From Curvularia sp. ZM96 (Eukaryota; Ascomycota; Dothideomycetes; Pleosporales; Pleosporaceae): 64,000 bases of DNA. A program made the position numbers and the translations under genes. The notes under the pieces were generated by a model, which had not been told where the DNA came from, ran no database searches, and saw only the letters and a list, made by a program, of their open reading frames with translations. Positions 54,307 through 64,000 of the stretch are shown piece by piece (the first letter of the stretch is position 1; each line of letters begins with the position of its first letter). Where the stretch lies: positions 4,340,001-4,404,000 of the forward strand of contig JAJGBQ010000003.1 of NCBI GenBank assembly GCA_022457065.1, read 5' to 3'.

Positions 54307-54774
54307 AAAAATTCGGACATTTGCACCATGCGTCTTCTCTCTTTATGTAGTGCATGGCTATGAAGTATACGATATGATCAGTATAACAGTTTTGCAAGAT
54401 CATTTATCATCACATGTGAGACAATTGGCGCATTATGAATCGTACTGTGTATCCCAGGAATACACACATTTACGGCTGTATGCATACCCACTTCTATGAT
54501 ACATTATCTGGAAGGATAAAAGCCATGTCGAGCCGCAAGTGAACTCTGCTTATTAAGTACATCGCTAACTGTACAGCCTGAAAAACTAGTGCTAGGAATT
54601 CGCCAACCATGGCAGCTTCTATCGCGCCCCTACCTGGCATAACCTGTATACCTTCAAACCAACTAGACTGCCTTTTGCAAACACTGCCTTCTCCTGCTTG
54701 TTCTCAGAACGTCGATAGCAATTCTTTGTTATACAATCTTGAAATCACACACCCGCAACAGCAGAAGGTGCAAT

Positions 54775-55833
54775 CTATCCGTTATGCATGGCTCTTGTCA
54801 TGGCCATGCGCTTGCTGTATGGGCTCAGACTGCGCTCCCTTGGAGGCGCTGGTGGTGCTCTCTGGGCTGGCAGAGGTGCAGCTGGATGGTCGTCGAAACG
54901 GCTCCTCGCTGTTCCACTGGGACTGCCACGCCGTCTTCCCCCGTTCCTTGCTTCGTACGGGCTTCGCGATCGCTGCAACGTTCTGCGCTTGGAAAACGGA
55001 CTCGGACTGCGGTCACGACTGCCGCGATATGGTGAGGGTGACCGCGAGTGTTGGCGCTTCGCTGGAGGCGATGCCTCCCATCTGCCTCTTGACGCTCCAT
55101 TAGATGGGTTTCGTTCGTCTGATATGTCCATTGGGTCTGCGCTTCTGGATCGTGACCGTGATACTGAGTACTGCCGGCCTGGCCGCTTCCTGTCTCTTCG
55201 AACACTTCGGCTCCGTGACCGTACGCTGCCGCTCATGCTCTGTGGCAATCTTCCTCGAGCGTTCTCGAGCGACGTCTGCACACGTGCTGACCTAGACCTC
55301 GACTTGGACCTTGTTCTCCGACGACCTCGCTCGTCAGGGCTGAAGGAGCTCAAGCGTCGCCGCGTATTCCTATCTGTCCTGTCTGATTCTCGTGAGGTGC
55401 GCGAATCCGCTGATACTGAACGCCTGCTTCTTTTGCGCAACGCCTTGTCGTCGTGTTCCCGGCGCCGTGATTCATGGTATCTCCTCCGTGGCGGTGAACG
55501 AGACGGTGAGCGCGACCGGTTCGTTGATATGGTAGAGACTGAGTCGACAGATGACGTGGATGGCGAACGCGCACGTTTGCGGTCTTCTTCCTTCTTCTTC
55601 AGGATCTCGTCGGCGATGCCTTTTTTCCGGACCAGGTCCTCTGGCACCTCAGTTGTAAGCTTAGGCTTCAGCTTGGGGTTCAGCAGCTGCTGTGTCCTGG
55701 ATGGTCGCGACTTGTAGGGGCGCTCCTGGGCGGGGGCTTTGCATTCATAGCTGTAGTGTCCTCGCTTCAAGCACTTCTGGCAGAGGGTGTCTGCTGTAGC
55801 CTTGGAGCGGCCAGCACCTGGACGGCGGAACAT
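54775..55833 (-). CDS. Zinc-knuckle SR-like protein (ZCCHC10-like)
   Basis: One exon encodes 352 residues. The N terminus has a CCHC zinc knuckle, C18-x2-C21-x4-H26-x4-C31 (CQKCLKRGHYSYEC), followed by ERPYKSRPSRTQQLLNPKLK, the conserved ZCCHC10 block. The remaining 270 residues are rich in Arg-Ser, Arg-Asp and Ser-Pro, as in splicing-associated SR proteins, and end in SLSPYSKRMAMTRAMHNG. A role in nuclear RNA processing is inferred. The start at 55833 is the first ATG; an upstream extension of the frame lacks an ATG. A long antisense frame reflects the RS-rich codons. The gene is divergent from the R3H-SUZ gene. Confidence 0.85.
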   Translation of the reverse strand: MFRRPGAGRSKATADTLCQKCLKRGHYSYECKAPAQERPYKSRPSRTQQLLNPKLKPKLTTEVPEDLVRKKGIADEILKKKEEDRKRARSPSTSSVDSVSTISTNRSRSPSRSPPRRRYHESRRREHDDKALRKRSRRSVSADSRTSRESDRTDRNTRRRLSSFSPDERGRRRTRSKSRSRSARVQTSLENARGRLPQSMSGSVRSRSRSVRRDRKRPGRQYSVSRSRSRSADPMDISDERNPSNGASRGRWEASPPAKRQHSRSPSPYRGSRDRSPSPFSKRRTLQRSRSPYEARNGGRRRGSPSGTARSRFDDHPAAPLPAQRAPPAPPRERSLSPYSKRMAMTRAMHNG

Positions 55834-56690
55834 GGCCGGGTTTGTCGCAATCCTAGAGCTCTTTTTCGGTGGAAGCGTTATTGTGTCAGGCGCAAAGCAG
55901 TAGTGACGGGGAGAGGCCAACAGTACGCGGATCCAGAGTCAGGGCGCAGAAGCAATCAAATATTGCCAGGTTCAATCTTCTTCTGCCACTTTCTGGCAAG
56001 GGAACGCGACTCAGCCTTGGTCGCGATAGGAAAGGCGTCGATGCGCACTGGCCGGGAATTTCGGCGGAGTGCATGACTAAGCGCACCCACCCACTTGCGG
56101 CTTCATCATCGCTTCTGCGACCTTCACACGCCTTGCCCTGCACCCCGCATAACAGCCTGGTCACCGCCCCCCTACCGGACGCCCTACCCAGCTGCCGAGC
56201 CAATTCGCCGGTCGCGTTTCTTCTTGCGTCTCTTCCGCGGGTGCGTAGTCGCTTCCTCGACGCTACAAGCAGCATCGGGATCGCAAGCCTGGCGTCAGGC
56301 CTACTTCACCGCAGTCGTCGACGACCCTCCGCTTTTACATCTTTCCCACGAATGTCGCCACACCAACATGTCCAGCTCTCTGGCTTCGGTTATTGCGAAT
56401 TTCCTTGAGCACCCCATTTCCTGAAAAATTACGTCTTCCACTCCGGTCAACACTACCTTCATTTCGGTTCACGACGACCCGTTTACGGCGCTGAGCTTGG
56501 TGATTTTTTTTTCGACGTGAGCCTCAGGTGTCTATTGTCCCACTGAAACGACCCGGCAATCACGGATATTCATAAATTTGAAAACCACCTTCTTCCCTGT
56601 ATTCGAATACGTACGGCGCACTGCGCGGAGGGCATTGAATCGCAATTTACTGCTCATTTGAGCTGTCAAACGAACAGCCGTCAAAGAGCT
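55834..56690. promoter_or_regulatory. Divergent promoter region of ZCCHC10-like and R3H-SUZ genes
   Basis: 857 bases lie between two divergent RNA-related genes. A plus frame at 55869-56408 is open but has no family features and is probably chance. Specific sites were not identified. Confidence 0.4.
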
Positions 56691-59385
56691 ATGGCATCTG
56701 CGACTCCGGCCTCTACCGAACAGGCCCCTCAAAGGCCCCTCTCCTTCGCCAAAGTACGTTTTGACGCACAAAAGTCGAGCCTTGTTTGCTAACACTGTCG
56801 GTTAGGTCGCGGCTTCTGCAATAAAGCCGCAGATTTCGAAAGATTCTGCTTCTAAAGCGAGACCGCCTGTCGCGACACCTCGAGTACCTACTATTGCTCA
56901 GAAGCCACGTGCTGTTCCTGCAAACGGAGAAGCCCCAAAATCGGTTATGGAGAAGCAAGAAAATAACAACGCAAGCAAGAGCGCTGAAAGTGCTGCCTCT
57001 CAGCCTGTGCCATCGAATGACAAGGCAGAACCTTCGCCTGCACCGTCTGTTGATGTCAAGGCGGAAACCGCCGACAGACCACAGTCTGCCGCAGTGGCCA
57101 AGGTGTCTGCTCCAGAAGATAGCAACACCCAACTCTCTTCCTCGGATGGATCAGGGAAGCCTCCCAGTCTTGATGGAAAGAGTGTGGCCTCTGCGACCAC
57201 GTTTGCACTGGATGAGAAGGAGTCGTTGCGGCCCGATGACAGTGCCAGTCTAAGGGCGGTCGAAGAAGAGGACATTATATCTCCTCCCGACTCAGTCATT
57301 GCAGACTCCCGACAGGGATCGGACCACGGGGCTGCGCGTGCCTTCCGAGATCAGCTCCAGGAAATAGCTGTGATGAACCCTCAGCCTCACCGAGGAGTTC
57401 CTCCAGGCAGGTTTCCAACTATGCCCATCGGACCTCAAACTTTGTACGATCCGAACCAATCGTTGAACGGTTCAGGACCCATGTCTCAGCCTCTTGTGAA
57501 TGGCATGACCGCACACAATGGCGCACCTAACATGCCTGCTATACCAGACGAGAAGTTACTCGAGGCTCTACGTTCTCCTCGTGATCGTTTGTTTGTCGTT
57601 AAGATCGAACAGGACTTTATCGATTTTATTAAGGACTCTCGGTAAGCTTCTTCTGTCCACATGTCACGAAGAGTCGCGTACTAACAAACGCCAGTGAAAA
57701 CGAGCTGTGCCTACCTAATTGTAACACTTTCTACAGGATGCTAGCTCATCGTCTTGCAGACTACTACCTCCTTGGCCATGTAGTTGACACCACCATGACG
57801 GGAGTGAAAATCACGCGCACTCCGTATTGCAGAATGTATGTATTCTTTGGACGTCGTTGCTGCCGTCATGCTAATCGGTCACAGCCCACCGCCTGTGTCG
57901 CAAATGGTTGATCCTGCAAAAGGAACCAACACTCCACCTGTGGAGCTTCCTGCTCGCAAGATCATGCGCCGCGATGGCGGTAAATCTGGAACAAACACTG
58001 GAGCCAACTCCCAGAACGCTTCAAAGACGACGTCTGAGATGGGTGGTAGTGACGGGAGCAATGATGGCGAGGTCGCTAAGGACAAGACAGCTCTCTCTCG
58101 AGAAGAGCGTGAGGCGCGTTACCGTGAAGCTCGTCAGCGCATCTTCGGTAGTGCCGAAAGCGAAGAAACCGATGCAGCCGAAGCCAACGGGTCGGGGGAA
58201 GACAAAGAAAAGGGAAAGGATGTCTCACGATCAAGTTCTGTTGCTGGAAAGAAGAAGCCCAAGAAGCAGCGCAACTATGATGACGATGACTTCCAGGCTC
58301 GGTCTCGGTTCAATGTGTACTATCCACAGCAGTACCCTGTTGCTGCGTATGCCGGAGACAATGCCGTCTATTACAACGGGTTCCCCGGGCCTTCACAGAA
58401 CGCCCCGTTTGCGGCTATGAACCCGGGAGCCTCTCCATCAACAACGTACAGTACTCCATACCCCGGAATGATGAACCCAGATGGACAACCGCAGTATGGC
58501 TGGAACGGGCAACAGTATCAGCCCCCGAATGGGTCAATGATGATGTACCCCGGCTATGGACAAGCACAGAATGGCTATGATCTGTCGGCAGATTTCCAGC
58601 GAGGCATGTCCTCGTTCCAGAACGCCGGTCTGCCATCGCAAGTGACGCCAAAGATGGCAAACCCACAGATGGCATCCTATCAAGACACATACCAGCAACC
58701 TCAACACATGCCCATGAATTCGGGATGGCCGCAGGCTAATCAACAGCCCTCATACCCAATGGCGCAGAATAACTTTGGTGCACCCAGTGGACCAGGCAAT
58801 CGCCCAATGTCTGCCCCTCATCAGGGACCCATGCCTGGCTATCCCTACGGTCAGTTTCCTCCCAACGCGTACAATGGCAAGCCAAACCGCAATCAACACC
58901 CTATCCCTGGAAGTTACAACCGTGGTCAGTTTAATCCACAGACCCAAGCTTTTGTTCCTGGTGGGCGCAACATGCCTTTCGGGATGCAACCAAACATGAT
59001 GCCGGCACAGCCGCAAATGAATGGCTATGGTGGCTACCAAATGTCTCCTCAGACTTCTATGCCCGCTCAAATGCCTAGACACAACGCCTCGACCAATTCG
59101 ACACCGTCATTTGGATCACCTCAAAGCATACAGGGCAACGCATCTGCTCCCACAATGAACCGAATTGCATCACAGCCTGGTGATCCAGGTTCCTCACAAA
59201 GCAGCATTGCCAAGTATGGCACACCTGCACACCTACCTCCGAAGCCTCCTGCCCCTGCCCCTGCACCACCATTCGCCCTACCTTCTATGACGCGAGTGCC
59301 GTCTTCTGGGGTGGCTAACGGCGCCCCCAGCATGCCCTCTCGCGCAGGGTCTGCGTCTTTCAACAATAACAACAACCCTAATTGA
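56691..59385 (+). CDS. R3H-SUZ domain RNA-binding protein
   Basis: Four exons (56691-56753, 56806-57641, 57695-57835, 57885-59385) encode 846 residues. Residues 1-280 are disordered. The R3H domain covers about 285-347, with the defining R-x3-H in YRMLAHRLADYYLLGHVVD. A SUZ motif follows at about 365-430 (PARKIMRRDG and YREARQRIFG). The remaining 400 residues are Gln/Asn/Pro/Met/Tyr-rich, prion-like sequence. R3H-SUZ proteins bind single-stranded RNA or DNA and take part in mRNA regulation (for example yeast Rbs1 and animal ARPP21/Encore). The conserved domain is assembled only after removal of two small introns, which supports the model. Confidence 0.9.
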
Positions 59386-62098
59386 TGTTTTACGATATGA
59401 CCATTAGCATTGCGCCGGTGCTGCTGACGTGCCTTTTTTTGCATCTTTCGTCAAGGATGGGTACGGCAAGATTCGGATGGGAACATGAGGCGTTTGAGTG
59501 ACATGTGTCTTTTCTAATATGCCTCTGCATTTCAAGGATCGTGAGCGTTTTAATAGTTAGTCTTCCACTTTTGAGTTAGGCTGTTCGGGTGCTGGAAAAG
59601 CGGTTTGTTAGGCCTGTGCGAGTCATGATGTCTATGTACTTGAACAAAATTGAACACATTCCTGTATTTGTGCGATGACTTGTGATTATGTAGTTGCTGC
59701 GGAGGAATGAAGTAATTTTGCTAACCATTCGCTTGACTGCCATGAACACGGCTCGTACTGCATTTTGCAAAGTATTTGATGTTGGCTTTTGCTTGACTGT
59801 ATGTGAGCCTAGATGATCTAACATTACGCAGACCGAACTGTTCTTTGGATATTCATATCATTCAATATCAGCAACCCAAGCATGAACGACGCTATTGCAA
59901 TGTACAGTCTACACCACAAGCTCAAGTCCCTGTTGAAACACTGGCCGACTGAGAGCAGCATTTTCCGTTTGCTAGTCGACTCGGCGTGTTATTCTGCAAC
60001 GGAGACGCAAAGGAAGCTGCTGGAAGAGGCTGCGGGGGCATTTTCTACTCGTTAGTCTTGAGGGACGGCGGCTTTGTGAGACGTCGGGTTCAGCCGACAG
60101 TTCAGGTACAGTATGTGGGATGAAAAGAAGAAGAAGAAGTGTGCTGATACGTGGATTAGTAGAACAAGTGGGCTTGCATGAGGTGGCAACACGTGGTTTT
60201 TTAAGATTCCGATAGATACCTAGCTCTTTTTTCTCTCGAATACGAGGGAAGCCAGTCGAGAACCTGACAATGATAATAATAAAAAAAGGCTTCCGACTGA
60301 TATCGGAGATGTACTAGAATACGAGATGTGTGTGAGCCAAAACGGCCAAGGTTATACAGGTTTCGGCCGAATACGGGTAGTAACTATCCGTAAGTTCTGA
60401 TGATGCGGGAAATGAGCTATTTTTGACCATGCGCACCGAATGGTGATCTAGAATTGTTCCAAGGCGTGCCATTTTTTTCTCTTCTTCTCGAATTCCTGAT
60501 CTGATCTTTGCTAGTATGCGCACTTCGTTGATTGGAAGCAAGAAGCTAAACAAGAGGAAAAAAAGCCAACTAAAAAAAGCAAGAATTACGCACTCTCCAT
60601 CCCATCCAATTGGCTGACACTTTCCCATATTCTCCCGCACAAACGCACACGTGCAGAAATGCCCTACCGTAGACTACTAAGCAACTAGTTAGTTAGTCTC
60701 TTGCCACCCTCTCTCCCTCTCGTGTCCTCTCTCCGACCGTCTCGAGACTAGTAGCATTGGAAACTACACATTCTAGCCCCGCCTAGCCCCCAGCACAGCC
60801 GAGACATGAGGTGAAATGAAGTGGCGAGAGATACACCGTTTTTTATCTTTGCGTGATTTTGGACTAGGATTGGAAAGAGCAGCGGGGAGGATGGTGGTCT
60901 CTCAACCAAACCCTTTTTTCGGGTCTTCTTGTTCTTGTTCTCCGTTTTCCTTCTACGCCCAGTGGTGAGTTCAAAAAGGAAAAAGGAAAAAAGGGACGGG
61001 ACAGGGGAGGCGTTGTGACGTTGTTTTGTGCCCCGCTGGACCGTACCAGAGTTTGGGTCGGTGGCTTAGTGTGCGTTTTTGGTGCTGTCGGCCCGGCTGG
61101 ATATAACCTGGTTAGTGGGTGGGTGGGTGTGCGGGTGAGAAAAGGGGGGGTTGCATGCGGAAGGGGGATGGGAGTGTGGTATTGAGGGGAAGGGTGCATA
61201 GTAGTGTATTGTTGGGTTGGTTGGGCTTGTTGAGGGGTATGTGTGTAGAGTCTACTGTCATGTGATATGCGATGTGTGGTCTTTGCGACTGTTGTGTTGA
61301 CGATTTTGTTGCTTGACCGTTAAGTAATAGAATGCATTGATTCAAAAGCATACATTTTAATGCCTAATATCGGCGTTTTTACCCGGCACCAAGCAGGCTA
61401 CACAGGCATGTACACATGGATGCATAGAGTGTATTGTATTTGTTCATTTTGGGATTCTAATTTCGCTTCTGGTACACGAACCGACACCACTACGACATTT
61501 TCGCCTATCCCCACGATCTTATCCGACAATCAAGCAGAAATAAGGAAAAGAGTTCTGAGCTTTGTATGCCAAGGCGTGGACAAATAAAAGAAATACAATG
61601 AAGGACTCATGTGAGTAAGAGTAAGACGAAGCATAATTATTACAAGGGCCTGTATTTTCCACATGAAGCCGTCAAATCTCTCCATAGCCACTAGAAAGAA
61701 TGCGTCCGAGTGCCACCAGAAGAGTGTCCAAAAATTCAAAACGTCTTGAGCGAAAAGGAAAAAGGAGACGTTGGACAAGCCCATGGCACGGCGCACTGAT
61801 ACTTGGTTCGCAAACGCTTTTGTTTCTGTTTTCGCTGAACACACGTGTATGCCCCGCCTCTCTCTTAGTACTCTTCCTCGGTTCTGCAAGCTCGTAGTGC
61901 AGTTTCAACCGGGCCCATACCAGTTTCAGATCGAGGTCTGGTGCGAGAGCGGATCGATAGAATAATAAGAAAGAACCCGTGCCTGAAGAACGCCGCTGTG
62001 TGGATATATGCCGACTAATATGAACAAGTCGATGGAACGATGGATGTCGCAATATACAAGTGTAGCGAATGATGGATCAAGCTATAAGGAAAATGCGA
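59386..62098. other. Long convergent intergenic stretch, nothing coding recognised
   Basis: 2.7 kb lie between the R3H-SUZ gene (+) and the membrane-protein gene (-). It contains an AAG repeat at about 60125-60140, a GGGTGGG-type tract at 61117-61149 and A/T-rich segments near 61330-61460. Frames on the minus strand look like low-complexity shadows. Confidence 0.45.
61117..61135 (+). other. Predicted G-quadruplex motif
   Basis: GGGTGGGTGGGTGTGCGGG has four G3 tracts with loops of 1, 1 and 5 bases, a canonical and stable G-quadruplex pattern. A run of seven G follows at about 61143-61149. Confidence 0.6.
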
Positions 62099-63565
62099 TT
62101 AAAAGTTTTGTGCAATGCCAGAGTTCCCTTGCTGTGGGAAGACACTTGGGTTTTCGATTCTTGTGTTTCGTCGTGCGGATACGTCTCTTATGATGGGCTG
62201 CGGCTGTTGCTGCTGTTGGGCGCCATAGGGGTCACCGGCACCGTATGGGTTGGGCTGGTAGTAGTCCTGGTTGCCGTAGTAGTCGTGTTGTTGAGTACCA
62301 GGCATGCCGGGGTATTCGCCCGAGTTGTCAGAATGGTCGGCGACCGAGTATGAAGACGAAGCATTGGATGGACCGCGGTGCACACCAACCTGGTTGTTGG
62401 CAGAGTTGGCAGCTGTGGCGCCCGTGGCAGCACCAAGGGCACCAATGCCGTCCGAATCCATGGTCTGGCGACGTCCGTCCATCAATGGGTCGTTGGACTG
62501 GGCGTCCGAGTAGATTCCAGTTGGCGAGTGGGGCGTGGCATATCCGCCCGGGTTGCTGTTGCTGTCCGAGTAGGTCATGCCAGAGGTCATGGTGGTCGAC
62601 ATCTTGCGGTTGGAGCTGGTGGTGGTGTTGCCCCATCCTCGGTAACCACTCTCGTCCTCGGCCATAGCCAGGCCACCGACGGCAGGCAGAGTTGGGTCGT
62701 GGTTGGGGTTGAAGCCATACTCTTCCACCTCTTTTCTGCGCTCGTCCTCTGCGCTCCTGCGCTGCTTGCGCTTGCGCCAGAGGAAGATGCCACCCAAGAC
62801 TAGCAAAGCAACGACGACAATGGGAATGACGACAGCAATGGCAGTCTTGCCGCTAGTGGTGAGGCCACCGCTGTTTTCGTTCTGTGCATTCTGCAGGCTA
62901 GTAGAGCCCGTGTTGGTCGGGGTGGCGCTGGCGCCTGAACCGGATGCTCCTTTTGTGGGCTCGGCCGCATTGCCAGTTGGACTAATGACAGAGGTAATGG
63001 TGATGACCTGTGGAGGCTGGCCGGGGGCTGTGGCAGACGTGATGACTACAATGGACGTCTCGACTGCTGTTGAGGCAGGTGCCGAGGGGGCAGTGATGGT
63101 GCTGGTTGGCGGCGCATTGGCAGACGATTGCGCAGGGGGAGCAGACGACTGGGCTGGGGGTGGTGCGCTGGATGGAGGCGGTGGTGGTGCAGACGTAGGC
63201 GGGTCTGAACTGGGTGGTGGTGGTGGAGCGGATGAAGCTGGAGGAGGGTCTGACGATGGAGCGGGTGCGCTCGAGGGAGCAGGAGCTGGTGTAGAGGGAG
63301 CCGGGCTCGAGGCAGGCTCTGGGGCTGAAGGTGTGTTAGAAGCCGGTGGGGGACTTGGCTGTGAATTTGAAGCGGCAGCGGGCGCGTCTGATGAAGGCTG
63401 CGGTGATGCTGCAGAGGGTGTTACAGACGGCGAACGAGGCTGGGAGGCAGGAGCAGAGGGAGAGGAAGGGGGGCTATTGGAAGAAGGAGCAGACGAAGGA
63501 GCGGCAGCAGGACTGGACGCGACAAAAGAAGGAGACAACGTACTGGCAGTCACATTGCTCGACAT
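62099..63565 (-). CDS. Mucin-like single-pass membrane protein
   Basis: One exon encodes 488 residues. Residues 1-235 are almost only Ser, Pro, Ala and Thr, with an early NVT glycosylation site, as in an O-glycosylated extracellular stalk. One membrane segment (about 241-263, TAIAVVIPIVVVALLVLGG) is followed by a basic stop-transfer run RKRKQRR. The cytoplasmic tail of about 220 residues is Gly/Ser/Asn/Gln-rich with YYGNQDYYQPNPYGAGDPYG near the end. This architecture is that of Mid2/Wsc-type wall-stress sensors, but no WSC cysteines and no N-terminal signal peptide are present. The first ATG was chosen; the frame extends upstream without another ATG. Function as a surface sensor is inference. 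Confidence 0.75.
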   Translation of the reverse strand: MSSNVTASTLSPSFVASSPAAAPSSAPSSNSPPSSPSAPASQPRSPSVTPSAASPQPSSDAPAAASNSQPSPPPASNTPSAPEPASSPAPSTPAPAPSSAPAPSSDPPPASSAPPPPPSSDPPTSAPPPPPSSAPPPAQSSAPPAQSSANAPPTSTITAPSAPASTAVETSIVVITSATAPGQPPQVITITSVISPTGNAAEPTKGASGSGASATPTNTGSTSLQNAQNENSGGLTTSGKTAIAVVIPIVVVALLVLGGIFLWRKRKQRRSAEDERRKEVEEYGFNPNHDPTLPAVGGLAMAEDESGYRGWGNTTTSSNRKMSTTMTSGMTYSDSNSNPGGYATPHSPTGIYSDAQSNDPLMDGRRQTMDSDGIGALGAATGATAANSANNQVGVHRGPSNASSSYSVADHSDNSGEYPGMPGTQQHDYYGNQDYYQPNPYGAGDPYGAQQQQQPQPIIRDVSARRNTRIENPSVFPQQGNSGIAQNF

Positions 63566-64000
63566 GATTGCGAAGATTGCGCAGCCCGGGAGGCAAGGCA
63601 CACGCAGCAGTGGACGAACAAAAGGAGCGACTGGCGAGGCGGCGAGACGGGCAAGGCCAGGAAACAACGGGGCCAAGTAGGTTTGAGGGCGCGCCGAGGG
63701 GACGTCGAGTGGGTATCAGGATGGCAGGGCGCAAACTTGGTTGGCGACGGTGAGGTAGTTAGTGTCGCGCAGTGGCAGCGAGGCCGTGGGACGGGTGGAC
63801 AGCAGCGACGAGTGGGCAGCGATCAGCTCGAGTCTCCGCCCGTGGGTCCGGGTTGATGATGTATCCAAGACGCGGCTCGACTTGGACTGGCAGGGCAGCA
63901 GTTGTGCAGGAGACCGAGTGGACCCTGCACGGGAGAAGGATGGGCGATCCCAGCTAGGCGGGCGGTGCGGTTATTGAGCGCACTGCCGAAGCGAACCACG
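63566..64000. other. Right edge, presumed upstream region of the membrane-protein gene
   Basis: The last 435 bases are GC-rich and hold only short frames. They should contain the leader and promoter of the minus-strand membrane protein. An upstream exon with a signal peptide cannot be excluded but was not found. Confidence 0.4.

Larger units (their letters stand above)
53967..54774. other. Convergent intergenic stretch with diverged repeats
   Basis: About 800 bases separate the 3' ends of the NCBP3-like and ZCCHC10-like genes. The left half is built from short diverged duplications described in separate entries. The right half shows nothing recognisable. Confidence 0.5.

Noticed and set aside
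54788..55717. A 309-codon plus-strand frame
   Set aside because: It is the exact antisense shadow of the Arg-Ser-rich part of the ZCCHC10-like gene.
62703..63680. A 325-codon Gly/Ala/Glu-rich plus-strand frame
   Set aside because: It is the antisense shadow of the Ser/Pro/Ala-rich membrane-protein gene; the minus-strand reading has a transmembrane segment and sensible topology.
1..64000. CRISPR arrays, bacterial operons, phage or insertion sequences
   Set aside because: The window is intron-containing eukaryotic DNA. No regularly spaced repeat array, transposase or integrase was found.

Overview
This window is nuclear DNA of a filamentous ascomycete, most probably Pezizomycotina and plausibly a Dothideomycete (Pleosporales-like). 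The reasons are intron-dense genes with 40-65 nt introns and GT/AG borders, CTAAC-type branch points, an FlbA-type DEP-RGS regulator, a Mic12-type MICOS subunit, a UPF0662/DUF2408 gene, a GPI-anchored S41 peptidase and a eukaryotic tRNA-Leu. The order-level placement is inference from gene content. For every spliced model the exon lengths sum to a multiple of three.

Layout. 0-17 kb: the 3' tail of an unidentified gene, a mitochondrial carrier, ribosomal P1 (-) divergent from a DUF2408 gene, TRAPPC13, a DENN-domain Rab GEF with an embedded C1 zinc finger, and a small GPI protein. 17-27.5 kb: a tRNA-Leu(CAG) followed by a MITE-like inverted-repeat element, a gene carrying an in-frame stop, tandem-like repeats, and a roughly 7 kb stretch with no convincing gene that leads up to flbA. 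27.5-37.5 kb: flbA (G-protein signalling, conidiation), chk1 (DNA-damage checkpoint kinase) and an S41-family peptidase. 39.5-52 kb: a compact metabolic block with phosphopantothenoylcysteine decarboxylase (CoA synthesis), an aldo-keto reductase, a cytochrome P450, Mic12, an orphan 840-residue protein, and a divergent SDR / succinate-semialdehyde dehydrogenase pair. 52-60 kb: three RNA-related genes side by side, namely an NCBP3-like cap-binding protein, a ZCCHC10-like zinc-knuckle SR protein and an R3H-SUZ protein. 60-64 kb: a gene-free stretch with a G-quadruplex motif, then a mucin-like single-pass membrane protein on the minus strand.

The genes do not form one pathway. Most are housekeeping and signalling genes in ordinary fungal gene order, and there is no secondary-metabolite core enzyme. 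The points most worth following are the DENN-C1 architecture, the repeated hairpin with compensatory changes downstream of the NCBP3-like gene, the MITE-like element beside the tRNA, the gene with a premature TAG, a 20-nt microexon in the P450 and two GC-AG introns.
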